Shown here one piece after another: positions 42,701 to 51,241 of a stretch of 64,000 bases of DNA. A program made the position numbers and the translations under genes. Below the pieces are notes generated by a model that did not search any database, was not told the origin of the DNA, and worked only from the letters and a program-made list of their open reading frames with translations. How positions within the stretch are numbered: position 1 is the stretch's first letter; each line of letters opens with the position of its first letter. Source of the stretch: Ostreiculturibacter nitratireducens (lineage in GTDB: Bacteria; Pseudomonadota; Alphaproteobacteria; Rhodobacterales; Rhodobacteraceae); NCBI RefSeq assembly GCF_032670585.1, contig NZ_JAVQHL010000001.1, forward strand, positions 496,001-560,000, given 5' to 3'.

Positions 42701-43441
42701 CTACCTTCCGGCGAGCGCCATCAGGCGGTCGCGGTCCGCGGCCGTGGCGGCGCGGTCGGAGACTGTCCTGCCGTGCCTGTCCGTCAGGCGATACCGCGAT
42801 CCGCGGACTTCCTCGCTCCAGCCATTCGAATAACGGACGATCACGCTGCGGCCGCTGATCCGGATGCGAACCGGCTGCGCGGAGGGATCAAGGGGCTTCG
42901 TCGCCGTGGTCAGATCCCGGCGGCCAGCTGCAATGGCGCGAAGGCGCACACTGTCGGCCCCCGTCGCGCGCCGGCGCTCGACGACGTGGCCCCGCCGATC
43001 CTCGCGAACATAGATCCCGTTCGCGATCATCTCCCGCGTACCACTCGCGTAGATCACGACGATTCCCGAGGCGCTGATCTCGATGCGCAGTATGTCCGCG
43101 CCGGAGGTCATTCCGCCTGACCCGCTTTCCGGCGAAGAACTCAGCGAGCGATCGTCATCCTTCCTGCCGTCGCCCTCATCATCATCGGCATCCCGGTCGT
43201 CGTCTTGATCGTCGTCGTCGTGATCGTCACGGTCGTCATCCCTGTCACCGCCCGACACGCCGTCTCCGTACTTGCCCGGCCCGCTTTCGGCGCGGGCCGT
43301 CGCGGCGGTGATGGATATCCCCCGGTTCCGGTCGAAGCCGACGGCAAAGGGCGCGGCCAGGAAGAGGACCGCGAGGGTCAGGAACAAGACGGGTCGCAAC
43401 CGGGTTTGCATGGTTGGATGATCGTGGTCTGACGGCACCAT
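42701..43441 (-). CDS. Secreted aspartate-rich protein 1
   Basis: About 246 residues. A hydrophobic signal segment (VLFLTLAVLFLAAPFAVG) precedes a low-complexity acidic stretch at residues 66-98, about two thirds Asp, and then a C-terminal part with two similar beta-rich units: IEISASGIVVIYASGTREMI and IRISGRSVIVRYSNGWSEEV, each followed by a helix-like DRRGHVVERR / TDRHGRTVSDR segment. The acidic stretch could bind calcium. I start at 43441, which has AGGA at proper distance; 43411 is an alternative that leaves a shorter signal peptide. I do not recognise the family. Confidence 0.7.
   Translation of the reverse strand: MVPSDHDHPTMQTRLRPVLFLTLAVLFLAAPFAVGFDRNRGISITAATARAESGPGKYGDGVSGGDRDDDRDDHDDDDQDDDRDADDDEGDGRKDDDRSLSSSPESGSGGMTSGADILRIEISASGIVVIYASGTREMIANGIYVREDRRGHVVERRRATGADSVRLRAIAAGRRDLTTATKPLDPSAQPVRIRISGRSVIVRYSNGWSEEVRGSRYRLTDRHGRTVSDRAATAADRDRLMALAGR
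43148..43246. repeat. Asp-codon low-complexity tract
   Basis: On the minus strand this 99-bp tract encodes the acidic stretch of the protein at 42701, mainly GAC/GAT codons, broken by Arg, His, Gln and Glu. The plus strand reads as GTC/ATC triplets. It is a candidate for length variation by slippage. Confidence 0.6.
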
Positions 43442-43582
43442 CTGCGCATTCCTGCCACGTCTTCCCTCGCGCCGCATCGGACCTTGGTCCGGCCAAATCG
43501 GCCCGAAAAAAGGGGAAGCGCGGGACGAACCCGCGCTTCCCGGGGCCGCAGGGAGCTTTGGGGAAAGAGCGGCCCCTGGGTG

Positions 43583-43939
43583 TCACACCTGACATTCAGG
43601 ATGTTCGGCCACGTCGTGCGGATCGTCGCAGCCGGAGCCGCCCGGAATCCGCGGCCGGTCGCGGCCGGAACCGCGGTCGTCATCGTCGTCATCGTCGCTG
43701 CCGCGCCCCCGATGATCGTCGTCATCGTCGTCGTCATCGTCGTCCCGGTCGCGATCACGGCCGCGCTCACCTGTTCCGCTGCGCCCCTGGCGCACGTCGA
43801 TCACGAGGTCGTCTCCGCTGTCCAGGGCGATGCCCGGGAGGCCGAGACCAACGGCGGGGCTTGCCGCCTGGAGCGGCGAGAAGACGAAAGAAAGACCCAG
43901 AGCGATTGCTGCGGTGCCGATAAGATGCCTGCGTATCAT
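43583..43939 (-). CDS. Secreted aspartate-rich protein 2
   Basis: A 118-residue protein with a signal peptide (residues about 1-25, ending SPLQA), then a short linker and two pure Asp runs of 10 (residues 66-75) and 7 (82-88), separated by HRGRGS. The C-terminal part has two Cys (GSGCDDPHDV, HPECQV) that may form a disulfide. Start at 43939 is preferred because AAGGAGA lies 7 bases upstream; an ATG two codons earlier is too close to it. It is on the same strand as the other Asp-rich gene and 140 bp upstream of it. No known family. Confidence 0.7.
   Translation of the reverse strand: MIRRHLIGTAAIALGLSFVFSPLQAASPAVGLGLPGIALDSGDDLVIDVRQGRSGTGERGRDRDRDDDDDDDDDDHRGRGSDDDDDDDRGSGRDRPRIPGGSGCDDPHDVAEHPECQV
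43676..43744. repeat. GTC/ATC trinucleotide microsatellite
   Basis: This tract encodes the two Asp runs (D10 at 43715-43744, D7 at 43676-43696) of the minus-strand secreted protein. Runs of GTC and ATC triplets on the plus strand make it a likely spot for replication slippage in steps of three, which would change run length without a frameshift. Confidence 0.65.
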
Positions 43940-44126
43940 GTTCATTCTCCTTGAAGGCTCGGATGTCCGTGAAAGGAGCATCGCTCAAGCCGGGAACGAA
44001 CATCACCGCACAAGGGCCGGTCATCTTCCGTCAAAGGGCCGCCCAGTTTCGGACCTTGGTCGGACCGAGCGTCCGCAGTCGCGCAATGCCGCCGCCTTGC
44101 CCTCCGTAAGGAGGCGTGCTCCGGCC

Positions 44127-44954
44127 TCACCCCCGCAGATTGCGGATCACCTGGCGGGTGGCCGCCTCCATCGGGGCGATCGTCCGTTTCAGAAGTTCGA
44201 TCCGATCGAACGTGTTCGGCTGGGCAGCGATCGCCTCGCGCAATGCCTGCCCGAAGACCATCCGCAATTCGGTCCCGATGTTGAACTTGCAGATATTCGA
44301 GGTCTTCGCCAGCCGCGCGCGGTCCGCGGGAGGAATGCCCGAACCGCCGTGAATGACGAGAGGAACGTCCGTCGCCGTCGCGATTGCCTCGAGGCGGGTC
44401 TCGTCGATCCGTCCGTCGTGGCTTTCCTGCAGGTGGACGTTGCCGACCGAGATCGCCATCGCATCGACGCCGGTCTCGCGGGCGAAGCGCGCGGCCTCCA
44501 CCGGATCGGTGCCCTGCGACGGCGCTCCGCTCCGGTAGCCGACAAAGCCGATTTCGCCTTCGCAGGACACGCCTGCGGCGTGGGCCATTTCCGCGATGGC
44601 GCCGGTTTCGGCGATGTTCTGGTCCAGAGGCATCCGCGAACCGTCGAACATGACCGACGTGAACCCCTCCCGGATCGCCGCCCGGCATTCCTCGGCGCTC
44701 GCCCCGTGGTCGAGATGGATGACTACCGGGACCGAGGCGCCCTCCCCCAGGTGCCGCATCATCGCGGCCAGGACTGGTAGCGGCGTGTGCGCCCGGCAGG
44801 ACGGCCCCGCCTGCAGGATCACCGGCGCGCCTTCGGCCTCCGCCGCCGCCACGTAGGCGCGCATGTCCTCCCAACCGAGGCAGACGAGGCCCGCCACCGC
44901 GTAGCCCTCCCGCAGCGCGGGTTGCAGCACCTCGGCGAGTGTCGCCAGCGTCAT
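44127..44954 (-). CDS. Class II aldolase, IolJ-like
   Basis: A 275-residue ketose-bisphosphate-type class II aldolase. Metal and substrate motifs HLDHGAS, CEGEIGFVGY, SVGNVH and IHGGSGIP are present. In an inositol operon this enzyme would cleave 2-deoxy-5-keto-gluconate 6-phosphate to dihydroxyacetone phosphate and malonate semialdehyde. The start overlaps the iolB stop by 4 bp. Use in other sugar pathways is possible, but position strongly favours the inositol role. Confidence 0.85.
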   Translation of the reverse strand: MTLATLAEVLQPALREGYAVAGLVCLGWEDMRAYVAAAEAEGAPVILQAGPSCRAHTPLPVLAAMMRHLGEGASVPVVIHLDHGASAEECRAAIREGFTSVMFDGSRMPLDQNIAETGAIAEMAHAAGVSCEGEIGFVGYRSGAPSQGTDPVEAARFARETGVDAMAISVGNVHLQESHDGRIDETRLEAIATATDVPLVIHGGSGIPPADRARLAKTSNICKFNIGTELRMVFGQALREAIAAQPNTFDRIELLKRTIAPMEAATRQVIRNLRG

Positions 44955-45793
44955 TTGAACTTGGCCACCATGTCCATGATGCCGGGGATCGTGTGCAGCT
45001 GCTCGGCGTGTGTGGGCTGGAAATACTGCTTCAGGCTGCGCTGCGAGAGACCGCCGAGGATCGTGAAGTAGTACATCTCGTAGCCCGGCAGCACGCAGCA
45101 GGGGTGGTAGCCCTTGTCGATCAGCACGGTCGATCCGTCCATCACGTGGTAGGCGTCACCCGGTTCGTTGTCGACGCGCTGAAGCATCTGCAGCCCCGAG
45201 CCGTAGTTCGGGCGGAAACGGAAGTTGTAGGTTTCATCATGCCGCGTTTCTTCCGGCAGGCGGTCGGTGTCATGCTTGTGCGAGGGGAACCCCGACCAGC
45301 CGCCCGCGCCCACGGTGAAGAGCTCCGACACGAGAAGCCTTCCCACCCGGTCGTGATAGGCCGCGCCGAGGATGTGCTTGATCTTGCGGTGGGTCTTGGT
45401 GTCATCAGATCCGTATTGGACGACGTCCAGCTCGTGCGCACGGACGGCGAAGGGTTTCTTGACCTCATCGAATTTCGCGCCGCCGATGAACACCTCCGCA
45501 GCGTCGGATCGGCAGGTGATCCGCGCAGGCGTTCCGGTCGGGACGTAGACGCCCTCGGGCTCGCCGTCCCAGACGTCCTTCATGCGGTTGCCGATGTCCC
45601 TGTAGGTCTCGCCCGCCACATCCACCGTCACCGTTCCGGTGGCCGGCACCACGCAACTCTCGTAGCCCGGCACAGCGTAATCGAAGCTCTCGCCCGCTTT
45701 CAGCTTCACGATGTTGAAGTAGTTCAGCGGCACCAGCGGGTGGTCGGTGCCGACGATGGGTTCGTTGCGGTTGTCATGCGGTGGGATGTGCAT
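44951..45793 (-). CDS. iolB: 5-deoxy-glucuronate isomerase
   Basis: A 280-residue IolB-family bicupin. The metal-binding cupin segment FPSHKHDTDRLPEETRHDETYNF carries the His/Glu ligands, and GYHPCCVLPGYEMYYFTILGG is the second conserved region. It converts 5-deoxyglucuronate to 2-deoxy-5-keto-gluconate in myo-inositol breakdown. It lies 11 bp downstream of iolC and overlaps the aldolase gene by 4 bp. Confidence 0.92.
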   Translation of the reverse strand: MHIPPHDNRNEPIVGTDHPLVPLNYFNIVKLKAGESFDYAVPGYESCVVPATGTVTVDVAGETYRDIGNRMKDVWDGEPEGVYVPTGTPARITCRSDAAEVFIGGAKFDEVKKPFAVRAHELDVVQYGSDDTKTHRKIKHILGAAYHDRVGRLLVSELFTVGAGGWSGFPSHKHDTDRLPEETRHDETYNFRFRPNYGSGLQMLQRVDNEPGDAYHVMDGSTVLIDKGYHPCCVLPGYEMYYFTILGGLSQRSLKQYFQPTHAEQLHTIPGIMDMVAKFK

Positions 45794-45804
45794 TGGATCT
45801 CCTG

Positions 45805-46782
45805 TCAGGCGGCGGTTGGCCCGGCGTGGCTGGAAAGGAAGTCTTCAAGCTCGGCGTTGGTGGGCATGGCCGGGGCGCAGCCCACGCGAGAGACGACGAT
45901 GGCGGCGGCGGCAGATCCCCTCAGCACGGCCTCTTCGACGCTGCGGTCCTGGGCGAGCGCGGCGAGGAACCCGCCGAGGAAGCTGTCGCCCGCGCCCGTC
46001 GGCTTCAGTGCTTCGGTCGCGTAGATGCCGGTCGTCACCTCGGCATTCGGCGTGATCGTGACCGCTCCCGCTTCGCCGCGCTTGTAGACGGCGATGGCGG
46101 CGCCCTGCCGCACGAGTTCCCGCGCCTTTTCGAGGCCCAGGCCGTAGTCGCCGGCCATGAAGCCGAACTCCACGTCGTTGCCGACGATCACGTCGGAAAG
46201 CGCGCCCGCGCGGGAGTAGACCTGGGTGGCGACCTCGGGCGAAGGCCAGGAATAGGGCCGGTAGTCGACGTCGAAGACGATCGGAAGGCCAGCCCTACGG
46301 GCCAGGTCGAAGGCCCGGAACGCGGCAGACCGCGACGGTTCCGCGGCGAGCACCGTGCCGGTGCAGACGAGCGCCGAATAGGCGGCGTAGTCCACCGCTT
46401 CCACGTCCGATTCGGTCATTTCGAAATCGGCAGCGCCGTTGCGGTAGATCACCGATGCGGGCTCGGTCCGCGTCTCGACCACGGCCAGCGAATTCCTCGC
46501 CTCGCCGCCGACGGGTGTCACGTGCCGACGGTCGATCCCGTAGCGGTCGAGTTCGGCAAGGCAGAACAGCCCCACCGCGTCGTCCGATACGCGCGTGACC
46601 AGCGCGGCCTGTCCGCCGAGCCGCACGATCGCCGCCGCGATGTTGGCGGACGAACCGCCGAGGCAAGCTGTGAAGCTCCGCGCGTCCTCCGTCCGGGTGC
46701 CGGGCGGGTCGGCGTAAAGATCCATTCCGGCGCGGCCGAGTATGAGGAAGGAATTGCCTTTCAGGCGTGCAAGGTCGGCCAT
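45805..46782 (-). CDS. iolC: 5-dehydro-2-deoxygluconokinase
   Basis: A 325-residue PfkB/ribokinase-family sugar kinase. CLGGSSANIAAAIVRLGG is the substrate-side glycine-rich motif and LKPTGAGDSFLGGFLAAL contains the catalytic Asp and anion hole. It phosphorylates 2-deoxy-5-keto-gluconate. The ATG at 46782 has AGAGGACAG upstream; the frame extends to 46842 without support. First gene of the minus-strand inositol operon, divergent from the dehydrogenase gene at 46901. Confidence 0.88.
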   Translation of the reverse strand: MADLARLKGNSFLILGRAGMDLYADPPGTRTEDARSFTACLGGSSANIAAAIVRLGGQAALVTRVSDDAVGLFCLAELDRYGIDRRHVTPVGGEARNSLAVVETRTEPASVIYRNGAADFEMTESDVEAVDYAAYSALVCTGTVLAAEPSRSAAFRAFDLARRAGLPIVFDVDYRPYSWPSPEVATQVYSRAGALSDVIVGNDVEFGFMAGDYGLGLEKARELVRQGAAIAVYKRGEAGAVTITPNAEVTTGIYATEALKPTGAGDSFLGGFLAALAQDRSVEEAVLRGSAAAAIVVSRVGCAPAMPTNAELEDFLSSHAGPTAA

Positions 46783-46859
46783 CTGTCCTCTCGCCGTTGC
46801 GGGGCGCGCCCGGTCGGAAGGAGAGCCGTTGCGCCAAGGCATGTGCTACGATACAGAAG

Positions 46860-46875
46860 TTGCAACCGGTTGCAA
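46860..46875. promoter_or_regulatory. Palindromic LacI-type operator
   Basis: TTGCAACCGGTTGCAA is a perfect 16-bp palindrome with a central CG, the classic form of a LacI/GalR operator. It lies in the 118-bp region between the divergent iolC and dehydrogenase genes, 25 bp before the latter's start codon. The LacI-family gene at 50081 is the obvious candidate regulator. A related sequence is at 51175-51188 before that gene. Confidence 0.75.
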
Positions 46876-46900
46876 ATCCAATCCGGGACGGGAGGGCGCC

Positions 46901-48004
46901 ATGTCGGACATCGGCATCGGGATCGTGGGCGGCGGCTATATGGGCAAGGCCCATGCGGTAGCCATGTCGGCGGTTGGCGCGGTGTTCGAAACCCGGCTCC
47001 GCCCGCGTCTGGAGATGGTCGCCGCCTCTTCGCGCGAAAGCGCCGGGCGCTACCGCGACGCCTTCGGCTTCGCCCGCGCGGCGGCGGACTGGGCGGAACT
47101 CGTGAACGATCCGCGTGTCGAGGCCGTCATCATCGCCTCGCCGCAGGATACCCACCGCGCCGTCGCCGAAGCCGCCCTTTCGCAGGGCAAGCCGGTATTC
47201 TGTGAAAAGCCCCTGGCCGACAATATCGAAGACGCCCGCGCGATGGTGGCGATGGCCGAGACGGCAGGTGTGCCGAACATGGTCGGCTTCAACTACATCC
47301 GCACACCGGCGAGCCAGTTCGCGCGCCGTCTCCTCGCGGAGGGCGCGATCGGCGATGTCACCTGGTTCCGCGGCGAGCACACCGAGGACTTCCTGGCCGA
47401 TCCGGAGACGCCGTTCAGCTGGCGCTGCGAGGGGGTGGCGAACGGCAACATGGGCGATCTCGCGCCCCATCCGATCAACGCGGCGCTCGCGCTGATGGGA
47501 CCCATCGCGCGAGTCCTCGCGGATGTCGAATGCGTCCACGATTCGCGGCCCGGCGGGCGCGTCACGAACGATGACCACGCCCAGATCATGGTCCGCTTCG
47601 CGTCGGGCGTGATGGGTCACATCTATTCCAGCCGCGTCGCCACGGGGCGCAAGATGGGCTACGCCTACGAAATCCACGGCACGAAGGGCGCCATCCGCTT
47701 CGACCAGGAGGACCAGAACACTCTCTGGCTCTACCGGGCCGAGGGACCCGAGGCCGAGCGGGGATTCCGGAAGATCCTCACGGGACCCGCGCATCCTGAC
47801 TACGCGGCCTTCTGCCAGGGCCCCGGCCACGGCACCGGCTACCAGGACCAGATCATCATCGAGGCGCGCGACTTCCTCCGCGCAATCGAAACGGGCGAGC
47901 CGGTCTGGCCGACATTCCGCGACGGGCTCGCCGTGGCAGAGGTTGTGGAGGCCGTCCTGGCCTCCGCCAGAGCCGGAACCTGGACACAGGTCGATCAACC
48001 CTGA
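46901..48004 (+). CDS. Gfo/Idh/MocA family dehydrogenase (inositol locus, first)
   Basis: A 367-residue NAD(P)-dependent sugar or inositol dehydrogenase. The Rossmann motif is GIVGGGYMGKAH, the EKP motif with catalytic Lys is in VFCEKPLADN, and the substrate-side conserved GNMGDLAPHPINAAL carries the His of the family. ATG at 46901 has GGGAGGGCGCC upstream. Either this or the dehydrogenase at 48923 would be the myo-inositol 2-dehydrogenase; the other may take scyllo-inositol or another cyclitol. First gene of the plus arm, 12 bp before iolE. Confidence 0.85.
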   Translation: MSDIGIGIVGGGYMGKAHAVAMSAVGAVFETRLRPRLEMVAASSRESAGRYRDAFGFARAAADWAELVNDPRVEAVIIASPQDTHRAVAEAALSQGKPVFCEKPLADNIEDARAMVAMAETAGVPNMVGFNYIRTPASQFARRLLAEGAIGDVTWFRGEHTEDFLADPETPFSWRCEGVANGNMGDLAPHPINAALALMGPIARVLADVECVHDSRPGGRVTNDDHAQIMVRFASGVMGHIYSSRVATGRKMGYAYEIHGTKGAIRFDQEDQNTLWLYRAEGPEAERGFRKILTGPAHPDYAAFCQGPGHGTGYQDQIIIEARDFLRAIETGEPVWPTFRDGLAVAEVVEAVLASARAGTWTQVDQP

Positions 48005-48016
48005 GGGCATCCAATC

Positions 48017-48910
48017 ATGACCATTCGCATCGGCAACGCTCCCTGTTCCTGGGGCGTCGAATTTCCGGACGACCCGCGCAATCCGCCTTGGCGGCAGGTG
48101 CTGAAGGAATGCGCCGAGGCCGGCTACCGGGGGATCGAACTGGGCCCCGTCGGGTTCATGCCCGAAGATCCCGCCATCCTGTCCGAGGCGCTGGACGAGA
48201 ACGGCCTGACGCTGATCGGCGGCGTGGTGTTCCGGCCGTTCCACGACCCCGAGAAATGGGACGAGGTGATGGACGGCGCGACCCGCACCTGCAAGGCGCT
48301 CGTTGCGCATGGCGCCAAGCACCTGGTGCTGATCGACTCGATCTCGCCGCGTCGCGCGCCCACGGCCGGACGTCCCGCCGAGGCCGAGCAGATGGACAAG
48401 ACCGAGTGGACCGCCTTCCGCGACCGGATCGCCCACGTCGCGAAGATGGGAGCCGAGGACTACGGCCTCACCGTCGGAATCCATGCCCACGCGGCGGGCT
48501 TCATCGACTTCGAACCCGAACTCGAGCGGCTTCTCGACGAGGTGGACGACAACATCCTGAAGATCTGCTTCGACACCGGCCACCACTCCTACGCCGGCTA
48601 TGACCCCGTCGCCTTCATGAAGCGTCACATGCCACGCATCAGCTACATGCACTTCAAGGACATCGACCCCAAGGTGAAGGCCCGCGCGGTCGCCCATCGC
48701 ACCGATTTCTACGAGGCTTGCGGACAGGGCATCTTCTGCAACCTCGGCAAGGGCGACGTCGATTTCCCGGTCGTTCGCCAGGTTCTCCTCGACGCGGGGT
48801 TCGGGGGCTGGTGCACGGTCGAGCAGGACTGCGACCCGACGCTCGACGTCCGCCCGCTCGACGACGCGCGTGCCAACCGCGAGTATCTCGAATCCATCGG
48901 CTTCAACTGA
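48017..48910 (+). CDS. iolE: Myo-inosose-2 dehydratase
   Basis: A 297-residue TIM-barrel protein of the xylose-isomerase-like family. The start IGNAPCSWGVEFPDDPRNPPW and the metal-site stretches GIHAHAAGFIDFEPELERLLD, ICFDTGHHSYAGYDPV, SYMHFKDID and CTVEQDCDPTLD match IolE. It dehydrates 2-keto-myo-inositol to 3D-trihydroxycyclohexane-1,2-dione. 12-bp spacers on both sides show it is in an operon with the two dehydrogenases. Confidence 0.92.
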   Translation: MTIRIGNAPCSWGVEFPDDPRNPPWRQVLKECAEAGYRGIELGPVGFMPEDPAILSEALDENGLTLIGGVVFRPFHDPEKWDEVMDGATRTCKALVAHGAKHLVLIDSISPRRAPTAGRPAEAEQMDKTEWTAFRDRIAHVAKMGAEDYGLTVGIHAHAAGFIDFEPELERLLDEVDDNILKICFDTGHHSYAGYDPVAFMKRHMPRISYMHFKDIDPKVKARAVAHRTDFYEACGQGIFCNLGKGDVDFPVVRQVLLDAGFGGWCTVEQDCDPTLDVRPLDDARANREYLESIGFN

Positions 48911-48922
48911 GGAGAGTCCGAA

Positions 48923-50080
48923 ATGGCGAAACTGAACTGGGGCCTCGTTGGCGGCGGTGAGGGCAGCCAGATCGGCCCGGCCCACCGTCTGGGCGCGGCG
49001 GTCGACGGCGAATTCGCCTTCGTCGCGGGCGCTCTCGACCACCGGCCGGAGGCGGGGCGCGAATTCGGGCAGCGGCTCGGCCTTGCCGCCGACCGTTCCT
49101 ATGGCGACTGGCGGGAGATGCTGGAAGGCGAGCGGAACCGTCCGGACCGGGTGGACCTCGTGACCGTCGCGACGCCGAACGCCACGCATTTCGACATCAC
49201 CAAAGCCTTCCTGGAGGCGGGCTTCCACGTGCTCTGCGAGAAGCCGATGACGATGACCGTAGAGGAAGGCGAGGAGATCGTCCGTATCTCCGAGGCGACG
49301 GGCAAGATCTGCGCGGTCAACTACGGCTACACCGGCTATGCTCTCGTCCGGCACATGCGGGCCATGGTGGCGCGGGGCGACCTCGGGAAGGTCCGCCTCG
49401 TCGTGGCAGAATTCGCCCACGGCCACCACGCCGACGCCGCCGACGCTGACAACCCGCGCGTCCGCTGGCGGTATGACCCGAAGCAGGCCGGTGTCTCGGC
49501 TCAGTTCGCCGATTGCGGCATCCACGCGCTGCACATGGCGTCTTTCGTGGCCGGACAGCAGGTCGAGAGGCTTTCGGCAGACACCGTCTCCTGCATCGCC
49601 TCCCGTGTCCTTGAAGACGACGCGATGGTGAACTTCCGGATGTCCGGCGGTGCCGTCGGACGGCTTTGGACCTCCTCCGTCGCCATCGGCCGGCAGCATG
49701 GCCTCACGATCCAGATCTTCGGCGAAAAGGGCGGGCTCCGCTGGGCGCAGGAGCAGCCGAACCAACTTTTCTGGATGCCGCTCGGGGGCCGGCTTCAGGT
49801 GATCGAACGCGGCGAGGCCAATCTCTCGCCCGAGGCGGACCGCGCCAGTCGCGTCACCATCGGGCATGCCGAGGGCATGCCCCTCGCCTTCGCCAACATC
49901 TACCGCGACCTCGCCGAGGCGATTCGCGCCCGCAAGGAGGGCCGCGCGATGGACCCCGCGGCCGACCTCTACCCGCGCGCGGAGGATGGCCTGCGTTCCA
50001 TGGCGGCCGTTTTCGCCGTCGCCGAATCCGGCAAGGCGGAAGGCACCTGGGTCGACGCCCGGCCGCCGATGTTCCGCTAG
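48923..50080 (+). CDS. Gfo/Idh/MocA family dehydrogenase (inositol locus, second)
   Basis: A 385-residue dehydrogenase with the nucleotide motif WGLVGGGEGSQIGPAHRLG, catalytic Lys in LCEKPMTMT and CGIHALHMASFVAG carrying the family His. The N-terminal variant GGGEGSQIG is that seen in a MocA-like subgroup often found in inositol and rhizopine loci. It is 12 bp downstream of iolE and converges with the LacI gene, the two stop codons being directly adjacent (50078-50083). Substrate is probably an inositol stereoisomer. Confidence 0.85.
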   Translation: MAKLNWGLVGGGEGSQIGPAHRLGAAVDGEFAFVAGALDHRPEAGREFGQRLGLAADRSYGDWREMLEGERNRPDRVDLVTVATPNATHFDITKAFLEAGFHVLCEKPMTMTVEEGEEIVRISEATGKICAVNYGYTGYALVRHMRAMVARGDLGKVRLVVAEFAHGHHADAADADNPRVRWRYDPKQAGVSAQFADCGIHALHMASFVAGQQVERLSADTVSCIASRVLEDDAMVNFRMSGGAVGRLWTSSVAIGRQHGLTIQIFGEKGGLRWAQEQPNQLFWMPLGGRLQVIERGEANLSPEADRASRVTIGHAEGMPLAFANIYRDLAEAIRARKEGRAMDPAADLYPRAEDGLRSMAAVFAVAESGKAEGTWVDARPPMFR

Positions 50081-51088
50081 CTAGGGGCTGGGCAGGGGCC
50101 GGAGCGTCCCGCGCTCCACCACCTCGCAGGTGAGAATGCGGGCCTCCGGCGGGCCGTCAGGCGTCTCCGCGACCGCCACGGCGAGTTCGATGGAGGCCGC
50201 GACGATCTCCGGGATCGGCTGACGGATCGTGCTGAGGTTTATGATCTCCCAGCCGGCCATCTCCATGTCGTTGAGCCCGAGAAGACCGACGTCTCCCGGC
50301 ACGTCGAGTCCGGCGTCCCTCAGGGCCGAGAGCGCGCCGATCGACAGCACGTCGTCGCCGCAGAAATAGGCTTCGGCCGGCGGCCCCTCGGACAGGAGCC
50401 GCCGCATTTCCGCCCTTCCCGCCTCGAAGGAATAGGCGGTGGCGAAGCTCGCGGTCGCCGCGGCCCCGGGATGGCGCGCCAATTCCTCGCGGAAACCGGT
50501 GAGGCGATCCTGCGTCGAGGTCGCCGCCTCCGGCCCGCCCAGGAACGCGAGCCGACGATATCCCCGCGCCACCAGCGTCCGTGCGGCAAGGCGCCCCGCC
50601 TCGACGTTGTCGATCCCCACCACATGCACCTCCGCCTGCCCCGTCGGCCGGCCGAAGGAATGCACCACCGGCACCCGCGCCTCGCGGAAGGCCCGCGAGA
50701 AGCTCGGCGGAAGAGTCGAGGAAGCGACGATCACGGCGTCGACCGAATACTGCCGCAGGAGCCGGACCGAGGCCGCGGGATCAGTTTCGTCCGAGAGGTT
50801 GACGAGAAGCGGCCTGAGCCCGCGCTCCTGCAGGCCCTTCGTGAAGCGGTCGAAGACTTCGAGGAATACCGGGTTGTGGAAGTTGTTCGAAACGAGCCCG
50901 ATCAGCTTCGTCCGCCCCGTCGTCAGGCTGGAGGCCAGAACGCTCGGGCTGTAGCCAAGTTCGGCGGCGGCCTGCTCCACCTTGCGCCGGGTCTTTTCGG
51001 ACACGGAGGCGCCTTCGGTGAAGGTCCGCGAAACCGCCGAACGGGAGACCCCGGCCCGCTTCGCAACGTCCTTCAATGTGACTGTCAT
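50081..51088 (-). CDS. LacI family transcriptional regulator of the inositol locus
   Basis: A 335-residue LacI/GalR regulator. The N-terminal HTH (TLKDVAKRAGVSRSAVSRTF) and hinge region (LGYSPSVLASSLTTGRTKLIGL) precede a periplasmic-binding-like ligand domain. Start at 51088 is chosen since the HTH then begins immediately, as in homologues; 51115 is the other possibility. Its likely operator is the palindrome at 46860-46875, and a related degenerate site lies upstream of its own start. Confidence 0.88.
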   Translation of the reverse strand: MTVTLKDVAKRAGVSRSAVSRTFTEGASVSEKTRRKVEQAAAELGYSPSVLASSLTTGRTKLIGLVSNNFHNPVFLEVFDRFTKGLQERGLRPLLVNLSDETDPAASVRLLRQYSVDAVIVASSTLPPSFSRAFREARVPVVHSFGRPTGQAEVHVVGIDNVEAGRLAARTLVARGYRRLAFLGGPEAATSTQDRLTGFREELARHPGAAATASFATAYSFEAGRAEMRRLLSEGPPAEAYFCGDDVLSIGALSALRDAGLDVPGDVGLLGLNDMEMAGWEIINLSTIRQPIPEIVAASIELAVAVAETPDGPPEARILTCEVVERGTLRPLPSP

Positions 51089-51166
51089 CGATCCTTGCGC
51101 CACTCTCCGAGCCATACGCAGAGCCGACGGCCACGCGCTTCATGCGGCACATGAGACAAGGCTGCC

Positions 51167-51188
51167 AGCGGTTCTGCAACCGCTTTCA
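51167..51188. promoter_or_regulatory. Inverted repeat and degenerate LacI site upstream of the lacI-type gene
   Basis: AGCGGTT (51167-51173) and AACCGCT (51178-51184) form a perfect 7-bp inverted repeat with a 4-base spacer, 79 bp before the regulator start. TGCAACCGCTTTCA (51175-51188) agrees with TGCAACCGGTTGCA of the strong operator at 46861-46874 in 11 of 14 bases. Autoregulation is plausible. Confidence 0.45.
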
Positions 51189-51241
51189 TGCAGGAGGGGG
51201 GCCCTGCAGGACCGAAGGCGCCCGGCACTGCCGCCGACAGC

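Noticed and set aside
46295..49867. 1190-codon open frame on the minus strand
   Set aside because: It is antisense to the dehydrogenase, iolE and second dehydrogenase genes; long antisense frames are expected at this GC content. Its translation is His/Arg/Gly-rich without known motifs.
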